Positions 24,667-34,076 of a stretch of 64,000 bases of DNA are shown here, piece by piece; within the stretch, counting starts at the first letter, position 1; each line of letters begins with the position of its first letter. The stretch covers positions 62,001 to 126,000 of the forward strand of contig NZ_QQRQ01000004.1 of NCBI RefSeq assembly GCF_003425665.1, read 5' to 3'. The position numbers and the translations under genes were made by a program. Below the pieces are notes generated by a model. The model did no database searches, was not told the DNA's origin, and saw only the letters and a list, made by a program, of their open reading frames with translations. This stretch comes from Evtepia gabavorous (GTDB lineage Bacteria; Bacillota; Clostridia; Oscillospirales; Oscillospiraceae).

Positions 24667-26601
24667 TTATGATGGATACTGGTGGCAGGGAGGCAGACAG
24701 CTGTGGTTTTTACAGACATAGTAGGTGGTCTGTTCTCCCAGCAGGGGATAGGCGTCCGTGGGCTGTTCCAGAATGGTGACCACGGCGTCCAGGGGAAAGG
24801 GCCAGGGCTGCCGGGGCGGGGCCTCTCCCGGCGCCAGAACCACCGTGATCTCCTCTGCCGGCACGGCCTGGGCCAGCAAGGCCAGCAGAAAGACAGGATA
24901 GGCCGTGGGATAGGAGGCGGCCAGGGGGGAGAGAAAGGCCATTTGGGCTTCCGCTGCCCTCTGCCACGTATCCTCCCGGGTCAGATGGGACAGACGAATC
25001 AGGTTCCAGGCCATCATGGTGTTTCCGCTGGGAAGTGCCCCGTCCGCGGTGTCCTTGGGGCGAATCAACAGGGGATCGGCGTTTTGAGGCGTGAGGAAGA
25101 AGCCGCCGCTGGGGTCGGTGAAATCAGTAAGGACCTGCCGGCACAGGGTCTGCGCTTGGGACAGATAGGACGGCTCCAGGGTGGCTTCGTAAAGGGACAG
25201 CAGGCCAAAGGCGCAGAATGCGTAGTCCTCTAAAAACCCAATCCCCCGGGCCAACCCATCCCGGCTGGTGGCCGACAGGGTACCCTGGCTCCCATGAACC
25301 CGGGAAAGGTAGGTCCAGATCCCCCGGGCGGCGTCCCGGTAAATGGTCTGCCCGGAGACCCGATAGAGCCAGGATAGGGCGCCCATCAGCAGGCCGTTCC
25401 ACCCGGCCAGCACTTTATCGTCCCGATGAAGGCTGGCCCGGGCCAGCCGGTATGCATACAGGGCGGGGATGCAAGCGGCGAATCGGTCCCCCGGCAAGGG
25501 GCTGTGGAGCAGATTGGGGATGCTGAAGCCATGGAAGTTTCCCTCTTCCGTGATGTCATAGCAGGCGTTAAAGGCGGTCCCCTGGTCTTCTCCCAGCACA
25601 GCCAGCACTTCCTCCGGGCGAAGGGCGTAGTAGGCGCCCTCGCTGCCGTCGCTGTCGGCATCCTGGGCGCTGACAAAGGCGCCGGAGGCCAGGGACATCT
25701 CTTTGAAGAGATAGCCGGCGGTCTCCGTGGCCACCTGGCGGTAAAGCGTCCGTCCCGTGATGGCGTAGGCCTTGCAGTAGGCCAGCATCAGCAGGGCGTT
25801 GTCGTAGAGCATTTTTTCAAAGTGGGGGATGTGAAAGGCCCGGTCGGTGGAATACCGGCAGAATCCGCCGCCGATGTGGTCGTAGATGCCCCCGCGGTAA
25901 AGCTGCTCCAGAGTTTTTTCCGCCATGGCCAAGGCGGCGGGGTCCGCCTTTTTCTCTCCATAGGTGAGCAGAAAGAGAAGACTGTGCCCCATGGGAAATT
26001 TGGGGGCGGCGCCGAAGCCGCCGTATGTCTCATCATAGGTCCGTTTCCACTGGGCCACGCCCTCCTCCAAAAGGGACCGGGTGGGGGAACTTTGCTCCGG
26101 AGGTCTCTGGGTAAGCAGCTGAAGAAACTGCCGCCCCGGGGCGGTGAGGGCCTCCCGGTCCTGAGCCCAGGCGTCCCGGATGGCAGACAGGAGCTGCCGC
26201 AGTCCGGTCAGGCCGCCCCGGCTGGTGGGAGGAAAATAGGTTCCGGCAAAGAAGGGAAGCTGTTCCGGGGTGAGAAACAGGGTGGTGGGCCAGCCGCCGC
26301 TGCCGGTGAAGGCCTGGCAGGCCGCCATGTAGAGGCTGTCAATGTCAGGCCGCTCCTCACGGTCCACCTTGATGGAGACAAAGCTCTCGTTGAGAAGCCG
26401 GGCAATCTCCAAGTCCTCGAAGCTCTCCCGGGCCATGACGTGGCACCAATGGCAGGTGCTGTACCCGATGCTGAGAAAGATGGGTTTGTCCTCAATTTTG
26501 GCCTTTTGCAGAGCTTCCCGTCCCCAGGGGTACCAGTCCACTGGATTGTCCGCGTGCTGCAGGAGATAGGGGCTGGTTTGGCCCCGCAGATGGTTGCTCA
26601 T
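24667..26601 (-). CDS. DUF255 thioredoxin-fold protein (YyaL/SPATA20 type)
   Basis: This 644-aa protein has an N-terminal thioredoxin-like domain (residues 1-165) starting [22 protein letters not shown]. It has a CxxC-type motif, [11 protein letters not shown], and [12 protein letters not shown] long helical domain resembling an alpha/alpha six-barrel of glycoside-processing enzymes (about 190-600) follows. The biochemical function of the family is not established. ATG 26601 follows GGAGGTATCCCT; the upstream in-frame ATG lacks a ribosome-binding site. A sigma-E-like promoter precedes it, which would place expression in the mother cell. Confidence 0.88.
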   Translation of the reverse strand: MSNHLRGQTSPYLLQHADNPVDWYPWGREALQKAKIEDKPIFLSIGYSTCHWCHVMARESFEDLEIARLLNESFVSIKVDREERPDIDSLYMAACQAFTGSGGWPTTLFLTPEQLPFFAGTYFPPTSRGGLTGLRQLLSAIRDAWAQDREALTAPGRQFLQLLTQRPPEQSSPTRSLLEEGVAQWKRTYDETYGGFGAAPKFPMGHSLLFLLTYGEKKADPAALAMAEKTLEQLYRGGIYDHIGGGFCRYSTDRAFHIPHFEKMLYDNALLMLAYCKAYAITGRTLYRQVATETAGYLFKEMSLASGAFVSAQDADSDGSEGAYYALRPEEVLAVLGEDQGTAFNACYDITEEGNFHGFSIPNLLHSPLPGDRFAACIPALYAYRLARASLHRDDKVLAGWNGLLMGALSWLYRVSGQTIYRDAARGIWTYLSRVHGSQGTLSATSRDGLARGIGFLEDYAFCAFGLLSLYEATLEPSYLSQAQTLCRQVLTDFTDPSGGFFLTPQNADPLLIRPKDTADGALPSGNTMMAWNLIRLSHLTREDTWQRAAEAQMAFLSPLAASYPTAYPVFLLALLAQAVPAEEITVVLAPGEAPPRQPWPFPLDAVVTILEQPTDAYPLLGEQTTYYVCKNHSCLPPCHQYPS

Positions 26602-26629
26602 AGGGATACCTCCGTGATTAGATGCGGTT

Positions 26630-26657
26630 AGTATATGAAAAATCCACCAAAACATGC
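26630..26657 (-). promoter_or_regulatory. Sigma-E-like promoter of the DUF255 gene
   Basis: Reading the minus strand, GCATGTT (26657-26651) and CATATACT (26637-26630) are separated by 13 bp. They match the Bacillus sigma-E pattern (KMATATT and CATAnAnT) at all but one position. The start codon is 28 bp downstream of the -10. The -35 overlaps the last bases of the upstream terminator stem. Confidence 0.55.
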
Positions 26658-26697
26658 AAAAACCGTCCCTTTCTCAGAAAAAAGGGACGGTTTTTGC
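26656..26697 (-). terminator. Intrinsic terminator after the phosphofructokinase gene
   Basis: A perfect 17-bp stem (26656-26672 with 26681-26697) has an 8-nt loop. The stem ends in A/T runs, so on the minus strand the transcript ends in a U-rich tract a few bases after the pfk stop. Confidence 0.92.
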
Positions 26698-26701
26698 AGC
26701 T

Positions 26702-27949
26702 TCAGTCCATGTCGGTGGTACGCACTTTTTTTAAGTGGGCAAACTGAGGCAGACCATGGGCCAGGGGGCGTTGGAGCTCGCCCTGGATGAGGGGGAGGGC
26801 ATAGTCAATGAAGGGCTGGCGGATGCCGTTGCCCTCGGGGGTGATCCAGTCCAGGGGGACCTTGCGCTCGGTGTTGGCGGCCTGGGTGAGGGGGATGAGC
26901 TTGGTCTGGCAGCGATAGCCGCTGGCGTCCCGGGTGCAGTCCAGGGCCACCATTTGGTCTGTGAGGCCGGCGGTGGCTGCCTCTACTGCGGCCTTTCCCG
27001 CCAGATAGGCCTCCCGCACGTCGGTCAGGGAGGCCAGATGAGAACCGCACCGCTGGAGCAGGGAGAGTTCAATCCCCCGTACTTTAACCCCCAGGGCCCT
27101 CTTCACGGACTCAGCCAGCAGGGCGGCCAGCCCGCCCAGCTGGGCATGGCCGAAGCCGTCGGTGGCGGAGGTCTTGGCCTCGGAGACAAAGGTTCCGTCC
27201 CCATAGTGAATGCCCTCGGAGACGGCCACCAGGCAGTTGCCGGTGTCCTCATAGACCCGCTTTACGTCGGCCAGAAAGGCCTCCATGGAGAAATCCACCT
27301 CGGGCAGGTAGATGAGGTCGGGGCCGGACCCGGCCCAGGTGGCCAGCCCGGCGGCACCGGCCAGCCAGCCGGCATGGCGGCCCATGATCTCCACGATCAC
27401 CACAGTCCCTGTGTCATAGACCCGGGCGTCCTGGTAAAGCTCCATGCAGGAGGTGGCGATGTACTTGGCGGCACTGGCATAGCCGGGGCAGTGGTCGGTG
27501 CCGGACAGGTCGTTGTCGATGGTTTTGGGGACCCCGATGATGTTGCAGGGGTAGCCCACCCGCTGCATGTATTTGCTGATTTTGTTGCAGGTATCCATGG
27601 AGTCGTTTCCGCCGTTGTAAAAGAAGTAGCGGACGTCGTATTTTTGGAAGATTTCCAAGATCCGTTTATAGTCCGTGTCGTCCACATCCGGGTCAGCCAG
27701 CTTGTACCGGCAAGACCCCAGCGCGGAGGAGGGGGTAAACTGGAGCAGCTCCAGCTGACCGGGGTCTTCCTGTCCCATGTCGTAGAGCTGGTCGGCCAAG
27801 ACCCCTTTGATGCCATGGGCGGCCCCCAGAACCCGGGTGATCTGGGGGGAGGCCAGCGCGGTCTGAATCACGCCCTGGGCGCTGGCGTTGATGACGGCCG
27901 TGGGCCCGCCGGACTGCCCGATGATGCAGGCGCCTTTCAAGTTTTCCAT
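26702..27949 (-). CDS. Diphosphate-type 6-phosphofructokinase
   Basis: This 415-aa enzyme of the phosphofructokinase family has GQSGGPTAVINAS, NGGNDSMDT (GGND at residues 113-116), PKTIDNDL (141-148) and MGRHAG (189-194). In ATP enzymes the first site reads GGDG and the second PGTIDND. A residue other than Gly after the aspartate position, together with Lys in PKTIDND, is the known mark of pyrophosphate-dependent enzymes, so PPi is the likely phosphoryl donor and the reaction is reversible. ATG 27949 follows GGGAGGTTTTC. It is divergent from fba and shares its -35 box. Confidence 0.88.
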   Translation of the reverse strand: MENLKGACIIGQSGGPTAVINASAQGVIQTALASPQITRVLGAAHGIKGVLADQLYDMGQEDPGQLELLQFTPSSALGSCRYKLADPDVDDTDYKRILEIFQKYDVRYFFYNGGNDSMDTCNKISKYMQRVGYPCNIIGVPKTIDNDLSGTDHCPGYASAAKYIATSCMELYQDARVYDTGTVVIVEIMGRHAGWLAGAAGLATWAGSGPDLIYLPEVDFSMEAFLADVKRVYEDTGNCLVAVSEGIHYGDGTFVSEAKTSATDGFGHAQLGGLAALLAESVKRALGVKVRGIELSLLQRCGSHLASLTDVREAYLAGKAAVEAATAGLTDQMVALDCTRDASGYRCQTKLIPLTQAANTERKVPLDWITPEGNGIRQPFIDYALPLIQGELQRPLAHGLPQFAHLKKVRTTDMD

Positions 27950-28009
27950 AAAGAAAACCTCCCTAATAAAAAATGAATGGAGAGCAAACTCGATTCCTCT
28001 TGAGAACCC

Positions 28010-28038
28010 ATCATAACATATCCCATCCGCTCTTGCAA
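28010..28038 (-). promoter_or_regulatory. Sigma-A-type promoter of the phosphofructokinase gene
   Basis: On the minus strand TTGCAA (28038-28033) and TATGAT (28015-28010) have a 17-bp spacer. The hexamer TTGCAA is its own reverse complement and also serves the fba promoter. Confidence 0.7.
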
Positions 28039-28061
28039 TTCTCAATGAATGCTGGTACAAT
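28033..28061 (+). promoter_or_regulatory. Sigma-A-type promoter of fba
   Basis: TTGCAA (28033-28038) and TACAAT (28056-28061) have a 17-bp spacer. The -35 is physically shared with the divergent pfk promoter, so polymerase should bind one side at a time. Confidence 0.75.
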
Positions 28062-28096
28062 AATTTATCCGAATTGTTTGGAAAGGAGCGGTATCT

Positions 28097-29032
28097 ATGC
28101 CGTTAGTGACGACCACAGAAATGTTTCAGAAGGCCTACGAGGGCGGGTATGCCATCGGCGCCTTTAACGTCAACAATATGGAAATTGTCCAGGGCATTAC
28201 GGAGGCGGCCAAGGAAGTGAGCTCTCCTCTGATTTTGCAGGTGTCCGCCGGGGCCCGGAAATACGCCAAGCACGGCTACCTGATGAAACTGGTGGAGGCC
28301 GCCGTAGAGGATACGGGCCTGCCCATTGCCCTGCACCTGGACCATGGCGAGGATTTTGCCATCTGCAAGGCCTGCATTGACGGGGGCTTTACCTCGGTGA
28401 TGATCGACGGGTCCAAGCATTCCTTTGCCGACAATATTGCGCTCACCCGCCAGGTGGTGGAGTACGCCCACCAGCACGGCGTGGTGGTGGAAGGGGAACT
28501 GGGCCGTCTGGCCGGCATTGAGGACGACGTGAATGTCTCGGCGGAGGACTCCTCCTATACCGACCCCAACCAGGTGGAGGAGTTTGTTCGGGCCACGGGG
28601 GTGGACAGCCTGGCCATTGCCATCGGCACCAGCCACGGCGCCTATAAGTTTAAGCCGGGGACCAAGCCTCAGCTCCGCTTTGATATCTTGGAGGAGGTTT
28701 CCCGCCGCCTGCCTGGGTTCCCCATTGTACTCCACGGGGCCTCGTCGGTGGTTCCCCACTATGTGGAGCTCATCAACGCCAACGGCGGCCAGCTGAAGGA
28801 TGCCATCGGCGTGCCGGAGGATCAGCTCCGCCAGGCGGCCAAAATGGCGGTGTGCAAGATTAACATCGACTCGGACCTCCGCCTGGCCATGACCGCCGGC
28901 GTGCGCCAGCAGCTGATGGCGGACCCTGCGGGCTTTGATCCCCGGGGCTATCTGAAGGTAGGCCGTCAGTATGTGAAGGATCTGGTCAAGGACAAAATCG
29001 TCAATGTTCTGGGCAGCGATCACAAGGTCTGA
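28097..29032 (+). CDS. fba: Class II fructose-bisphosphate aldolase
   Basis: This 311-aa zinc-dependent aldolase cleaves fructose 1,6-bisphosphate. Visible motifs are GAFNVNNMEIVQGI, the zinc-binding LHLDHGEDF, MIDGSKHSFADNI, EGELGRLAGIEDD, GTSHGAYKF and LHGASSVV with its histidine ligand. AAAGGAGCGG precedes the ATG. It is divergent from the PPi-type phosphofructokinase that makes its substrate, so consecutive glycolytic steps are encoded back to back. Confidence 0.95.
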   Translation: MPLVTTTEMFQKAYEGGYAIGAFNVNNMEIVQGITEAAKEVSSPLILQVSAGARKYAKHGYLMKLVEAAVEDTGLPIALHLDHGEDFAICKACIDGGFTSVMIDGSKHSFADNIALTRQVVEYAHQHGVVVEGELGRLAGIEDDVNVSAEDSSYTDPNQVEEFVRATGVDSLAIAIGTSHGAYKFKPGTKPQLRFDILEEVSRRLPGFPIVLHGASSVVPHYVELINANGGQLKDAIGVPEDQLRQAAKMAVCKINIDSDLRLAMTAGVRQQLMADPAGFDPRGYLKVGRQYVKDLVKDKIVNVLGSDHKV

Positions 29033-29073
29033 CCTGTCTGTGGCCGGCCCCTTTGAGGTCCGGTGGAACGGAG

Positions 29074-29106
29074 AAAACGGTACAGCAGTCGCTGTACCGT
29101 TTTTTG
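29074..29106 (+). terminator. Intrinsic terminator after fba
   Basis: A perfect 13-bp stem (29074-29086 with 29091-29103) has a 4-nt loop and ends in TTTTTT. Confidence 0.93.
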
Positions 29107-29130
29107 GTAAATCGGGAAGGAAAGAGAACC

Positions 29131-30732
29131 ATGAAAGAACGCTCCATTCTGAAGAACAAGTATTATCTCTACCTGACGGAATTCTTTTCCGGCGTCTCCG
29201 TCATGGCGGTGGAACTGGGGGCCAGCCGTCTGCTGGCGCCGTACTTCAGCTCCTCCCAAATTGTGTGGACCATCATCATCGGCACCATTATGATTGCCTT
29301 GGCCCTGGGCAACCTCTGGGGCGGCCGGACCGCGGACAGGAATCCCGACCCTGACCGGCTCTACCGCCGTCTGCTCTTGGCGGCGGTCTGGATCGCTGCC
29401 ATTCCCGTGTTGGGAAAGTACATTATTTTGGGCATTTCCAGTCTGTTGGTCCTCACCATCAGCACCCACTTTTTGGTGATTGCGGCCTTTTGCGCCTGTA
29501 TGGTCATTTTTGTCTTTCCCCTGTTCCTGCTGGGCACGGTGACCCCTTCCCTGGTGAAGTACACGGTGGACAGCCTGGAGGACAACGGCAAAGTGGTGGG
29601 GACCCTGGGGGCCTGCAACACCATCGGCAGCATCCTGGGGACCTTTCTGCCCACCTTTGTCACCATCCCGGCGGTGGGCACGGCGGTGACTTTCTTGCTG
29701 TTTTCCGGGATTCTGCTGGTCATTGGGCTGGCCTATTTCTTCAGTGCGAGAACCTGCTGGAGAACCTGCCTGGCGGCGGGGATTCTCTTTGTGCTCTGCA
29801 CCCTGTTGGGCGGCCGGGGCGGATTTGCCTTCTGGGAAAAGGACCTTACCTATGAAGGGGAGTCGGTTTACAACTATCTCCAGGTGAAAGAGACCGAGGA
29901 CCGGACCATCCTCTCCACCAATGTCCTGTTTGGGGTACAGTCGGTGAAGATGAAGCAGGAGGGCCTCACCGGGATGTACTACGACTACGCCCTGGCGGCG
30001 CCGGTGATGGCGGGACTGCACCAGGGGACCGCGGGCCGGGTTTTGGTTCTGGGCAACGGCACCGGAACCTATGCCCGGCAGTGTACCCGCTATTTTCCCC
30101 AGGTTCAGGTCTCCGGGGTGGAGATTGATGACAAGATCACCCAGCTGGCCACGCGTTATTTTGACCTTCCCGAGACGGTGGATGTGACCACCTATGACGG
30201 CAGGGCCTACCTCCAGGCGGTGGACACCCAGTATGACGTGATTCAGGTGGATGCCTATCAGGACATTACCATCCCTTTCCAGATGTCCACGGTGGAGTTC
30301 TTTGCCCTGGTTCGGGACCACCTGGCGCCGGGCGGGGTGATGGTGGTCAACTTGAATATGCACTCGGACGGGGAGGGAAGCATCAACCAGGCCCTGTGCG
30401 ACACCATTGCCAGTCTGTTTCCCTATGTGTCTACGGTGGATGTCCCCGGCACCACCAACCGGGAGCTCTTTGCGGCGGTGGACGGCGACCCCGTGCAGTG
30501 GCTGGCCCAACGCCGGGCCGCCCTCCCGGCGGGGGAGCTGCGGGACCAGATGGAACGGGTGTCCCAGGGGCTGATCCCCTATGTGGGCGGGGCGCATATT
30601 CTCACAGACGACAAGGCGCCGGTGGAACTGCTGGGGATGCGGGCCATTGATGATCTGATCCAGCAGGAACTGGCGTATTACCAGGAAATCTACCGGGAGG
30701 AAGGCCTGTCCGGCCTGCTGAACCGGTTTTGA
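29131..30732 (+). CDS. Membrane-fused spermidine synthase-like protein
   Basis: This 533-aa protein has an N-terminal membrane region of about seven hydrophobic segments (residues 10-235) fused to a Rossmann domain of the spermidine synthase type. That domain has LVLGNGTGTYARQ, the nucleoside-binding VEIDDKI, YDGRAYL, and YDVIQVDAYQD in place of the SpeE catalytic DxxxD region. The family is the fused MFS/spermidine synthase group, whose substrate is not settled. ATG 29131 follows GGGAAGGAAAG. It lies 14 bp before addB, possibly in one transcript. Polyamine synthesis is not proven by sequence alone. Confidence 0.78.
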   Translation: MKERSILKNKYYLYLTEFFSGVSVMAVELGASRLLAPYFSSSQIVWTIIIGTIMIALALGNLWGGRTADRNPDPDRLYRRLLLAAVWIAAIPVLGKYIILGISSLLVLTISTHFLVIAAFCACMVIFVFPLFLLGTVTPSLVKYTVDSLEDNGKVVGTLGACNTIGSILGTFLPTFVTIPAVGTAVTFLLFSGILLVIGLAYFFSARTCWRTCLAAGILFVLCTLLGGRGGFAFWEKDLTYEGESVYNYLQVKETEDRTILSTNVLFGVQSVKMKQEGLTGMYYDYALAAPVMAGLHQGTAGRVLVLGNGTGTYARQCTRYFPQVQVSGVEIDDKITQLATRYFDLPETVDVTTYDGRAYLQAVDTQYDVIQVDAYQDITIPFQMSTVEFFALVRDHLAPGGVMVVNLNMHSDGEGSINQALCDTIASLFPYVSTVDVPGTTNRELFAAVDGDPVQWLAQRRAALPAGELRDQMERVSQGLIPYVGGAHILTDDKAPVELLGMRAIDDLIQQELAYYQEIYREEGLSGLLNRF

Positions 30733-30746
30733 AAGGGGGAAGGACC

Positions 30747-33700
30747 ATGCTGCATATCCTCACAGGCCGGGCCGGCAGCGGCAAGACCACCCAGGTGCTT
30801 CGCCGGATGAGGGAGGCGGGAGAGCGCCGGCCCCAGCTGTTGCTGGTGCCGGAACAGGCGTCTTTTGAGACCGAGCGGCGGTTCTGCCGGGAAAACGGCA
30901 ACCAGGCCGGGCGGTACGGGGAGGTGCTCTCCTTTACCCGTCTGGAGAACCGGGTGCTCTCCCTGGGCGGCGGGGCGGCGGAGCCTGTTTTGGACGCAGG
31001 GGGCCGGCTGCTGGTTCTATACGCCGCCCTTCGTTCTGTGCAGGCCAATCTGACGGTCTATGCCATGCCCTCCCAGAAGCCGGCCTTTCTGACCAGTCTG
31101 CTGACCACCCTGGACGAGCTGAAGAGCTACTGTATCACAGGGGAGCAGCTGACCCAGGTGGGAGAGGAGACCGAGGGATTGGACGGTGAGAAGCTCCGAG
31201 ACCTGGGCCTGATTTTTGGTGCCTATGAGGCCATGACCGCCCGGGGCGCGCTGGACCCCCGGGACCGGCTGACCCGTTTGGCGGAAAAGCTGAGGCGGTT
31301 TCCCTTTTTCCAGGGTCAGGACGTGTATTTGGATGGGTTTACCGACTTTACCCCCCAACAGGGTCTGGTGCTGGCGGAACTCCTCCGCCAAGCCCACTCC
31401 GTGACACTGGCGCTGACCTATGGAGAGGGGGCTGGGGAGGAGGCGGTCTTTGCCCCGGCGAGGAAAACTCTGGCTTGGATCAAGGGGCTGGCTGCCAAGG
31501 TGGGCTGTCCTGTGGAGGAGGAAGCTCTGCCCGCCGGGGAATGGGAGCGGACCCCGCCCCTGCGCCATTTGGAGCAGGCGCTTTTTGCCCATCCCATGCC
31601 CTCCTATACCGGCCCCTGGGACGGTAGTATAGTGGTCCATGAGCTGCCCTCTCCCCGGGAGGAGGTGGCTTGGGCCGCCGGGGAGATTCGGGCCCTGGTC
31701 CGGCAGGGCCGGGTTCGCTACCGGGACATTGTGGTGACGGCCCGGTCTATGGACCCTTATTGGGAGCAGCTGGAGGGGGTGTTTGCCCAGTATGACATCC
31801 CCCTGTTTCAGGCGGATAAAACCGACCTTCTGCAAAAGCCCCTGTTTACCCTCATCACCGCCGCGCTGGACGCGGTGAACGGGGGCTATCTCTATGAGGA
31901 TATGTTTCGCTACTTGAAGACCGGTCTGGCCGGACTGAGCCTGCCGGAGTGTGACCAGCTGGAGAACTATGTTCTCACCTGGGACATCTGGGGCAGCCGC
32001 TGGACCGGAGCCGGAGGCTGGACGCGTCACCCCGGGGGATACCATCAGCGGTTTACGCCCCAGGACGAGGAGACGCTGGAGACCCTCAATGCCCTCCGCC
32101 TGCGGGTGATCCAGCCTCTGGAACGGCTGCGGAAGAACGCCGGTGGCACCATCGGAGAACAGGTGCTCGCCCTCTACCAGTTTCTGGAGGAGATCCATGC
32201 CCCGGAGCATCTGGAGGCGCGAAGCGCGGCGCTGCTGCACCAGGGTGAGCCGGAGCTGGCCCGGCAATACAGCCAACTGTGGGAGATTTTTTGCCGGGCC
32301 CTGGAGCAGTGCGCGGCGCTGTTGGGGGAGGTGGAGGCAGCGTTTGCCGATTTTTCCCGGCTGCTGCGCCTCCTTCTGTCCCAATACTCGGTGGGGACCA
32401 TTCCCGCCTCCCTGGACCGGGTGACCGCCGGAGATGCCCAGCGGCTGGGGGGACGGGCCTGTAAGGTGCTCTTCCTGCTGGGAGCGGAGGATGGGGCCAT
32501 TCCCCAGGTGGCCCCCGGCCAGGGCCTGCTCACCGACCAGGACCGGCTGCTGTTGGAGGACTACGGGCTGACCTGTTCACCCCGGTTGGAGGAGAAGATC
32601 AGCCGGGAGAATACCATTGTGTATACCACCTGTGCCCAGCCCACGGAACGCCTCTGCGTCACCTGGCCGTTCCAGGGGGCGGGAGGGGGCGAGAAACGCC
32701 CCTCCTTCCTGGTGGAACGGCTGAACCGTCTGTTTCCCGCGGCGGCGGCCCAGGGGGGGGCGGCGCCCTCCCTGGATCAGCTGCGTGCCATGGCGGCCGG
32801 ACTGCCCCAGGTCCGACAGGCTCTGTCGGACGATCCCCTCTGCGACACGCTGTTTCGCCGCCTGGATCGGGCGGCCCACTGGACCCGGGGAAGGTTGTCG
32901 GCGGACCGGGTGGCGGCGCTGTACGGGGAGAAGGTGGCTATGTCGGCCTCTCGGATGGATCAGTATCAGTCCTGTCACTTTGCCTATTTCCTCCGCTACG
33001 GCCTGGGGGCAAAGGACCGCCGCCCGGCGGGGTTCCATGCCCCGGAGTACGGAACCTTTGTCCATTTCGTGCTGGAAACCGTGCTGCGGGAGGTCCGGGC
33101 CCAGGGGGGGGTGGCGCGGGTCTCCCAAGAGGCGGTCCAGGCCTGCACGGCCCGGGCGGTGGAGGACTATGTGGCCCGGGAACTGGGGGGTATGGAGCAC
33201 CAGACCCCCCGCTTCCGCTATCTCTTCCGCCGGCTGGAACGGAATGTCCGGGCGGTGGTGGACAATGTGGTGGCGGAACTCCAGGCCTCGGATTTCCAGC
33301 CGGTGCTTTTTGAGCTGGGGTTTGGTCCGGGAAAAGAGCTCCCTCCGGTGGAGATCACCGAGGGAGGCGTAACCCTCCGGATCTCTGGGTTTGTGGACCG
33401 GGTGGACGGATGGGTCAAGGACGGCCGGCTCTATCTGCGGGTGGTGGACTATAAGACGGGCCGGAAGTCCTTTGACCTGACGGAGGTCTGGCACGGCCTG
33501 GGGCTGCAAATGCTGCTGTACCTGTTCACTCTGGAGGAGGAGGGGGACCGCATTTTCGGAACGCGGCCCATACCGGCGGGGGTCTTGTACCTGCCGGCCC
33601 GGGACGCCATGATTTCCGGCAGCCGTTCCATGGATGAGGCAACCCGTCAGCGGCTGCTGGACAAAGAACTGGTCCGTCGAGGCCTGCTGCTGGAAGAGGA

Positions 33701-34076
33701 GGACGTACTGCGGGCCATGGAGCACGGGGAGGGCGGTCCCCGCTTTTTGCCCCTGCGGGTGAGCGCCCGGACGGGAAAAATCTCGGGGGAGGCTCTGGTC
33801 AGCGCCCAAAAGCTGGGCCGGCTGAAGCAGCACACCCAGCGGATCTTGGCCCAGATCTGCGGCGAGATTGCCCGGGGGACCATTGACGCTGACCCGGTCT
33901 GGCGGGGGGAGGCCAGGAATGCCTGCCAGTATTGTGAATTTTTCCAGGCCTGCCAGTTTGAAGAGCACACCGACCGCCGGCGGTGGATTCCGTCGGTGAA
34001 GAACAGCGAATTCTGGCAGTGGCTGGAGCAGACCCAGGAGGGAGGGAACACCCATGGCGGTGAAACGAACGCCTGA
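30747..34076 (+). CDS. addB: ATP-dependent helicase/nuclease subunit AddB
   Basis: AddB is 1109 aa and with AddA processes double-strand ends for recombination, replacing RecBCD. The N-terminus has a Walker A motif TGRAGSGKTTQVL. The C-terminal nuclease domain has SGFVDRVDGW and LRVVDYKTGRKS. The 4Fe-4S cluster cysteines are visible: one in MDQYQSCHFAYFLRYG and three in NACQYCEFFQACQF near the end. A TTG at 30729 is in frame, but ATG 30747 follows the AGGGGGAAGGA ribosome-binding site. It overlaps addA by 23 bp. Confidence 0.95.
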   Translation: MLHILTGRAGSGKTTQVLRRMREAGERRPQLLLVPEQASFETERRFCRENGNQAGRYGEVLSFTRLENRVLSLGGGAAEPVLDAGGRLLVLYAALRSVQANLTVYAMPSQKPAFLTSLLTTLDELKSYCITGEQLTQVGEETEGLDGEKLRDLGLIFGAYEAMTARGALDPRDRLTRLAEKLRRFPFFQGQDVYLDGFTDFTPQQGLVLAELLRQAHSVTLALTYGEGAGEEAVFAPARKTLAWIKGLAAKVGCPVEEEALPAGEWERTPPLRHLEQALFAHPMPSYTGPWDGSIVVHELPSPREEVAWAAGEIRALVRQGRVRYRDIVVTARSMDPYWEQLEGVFAQYDIPLFQADKTDLLQKPLFTLITAALDAVNGGYLYEDMFRYLKTGLAGLSLPECDQLENYVLTWDIWGSRWTGAGGWTRHPGGYHQRFTPQDEETLETLNALRLRVIQPLERLRKNAGGTIGEQVLALYQFLEEIHAPEHLEARSAALLHQGEPELARQYSQLWEIFCRALEQCAALLGEVEAAFADFSRLLRLLLSQYSVGTIPASLDRVTAGDAQRLGGRACKVLFLLGAEDGAIPQVAPGQGLLTDQDRLLLEDYGLTCSPRLEEKISRENTIVYTTCAQPTERLCVTWPFQGAGGGEKRPSFLVERLNRLFPAAAAQGGAAPSLDQLRAMAAGLPQVRQALSDDPLCDTLFRRLDRAAHWTRGRLSADRVAALYGEKVAMSASRMDQYQSCHFAYFLRYGLGAKDRRPAGFHAPEYGTFVHFVLETVLREVRAQGGVARVSQEAVQACTARAVEDYVARELGGMEHQTPRFRYLFRRLERNVRAVVDNVVAELQASDFQPVLFELGFGPGKELPPVEITEGGVTLRISGFVDRVDGWVKDGRLYLRVVDYKTGRKSFDLTEVWHGLGLQMLLYLFTLEEEGDRIFGTRPIPAGVLYLPARDAMISGSRSMDEATRQRLLDKELVRRGLLLEEEDVLRAMEHGEGGPRFLPLRVSARTGKISGEALVSAQKLGRLKQHTQRILAQICGEIARGTIDADPVWRGEARNACQYCEFFQACQFEEHTDRRRWIPSVKNSEFWQWLEQTQEGGNTHGGETNA

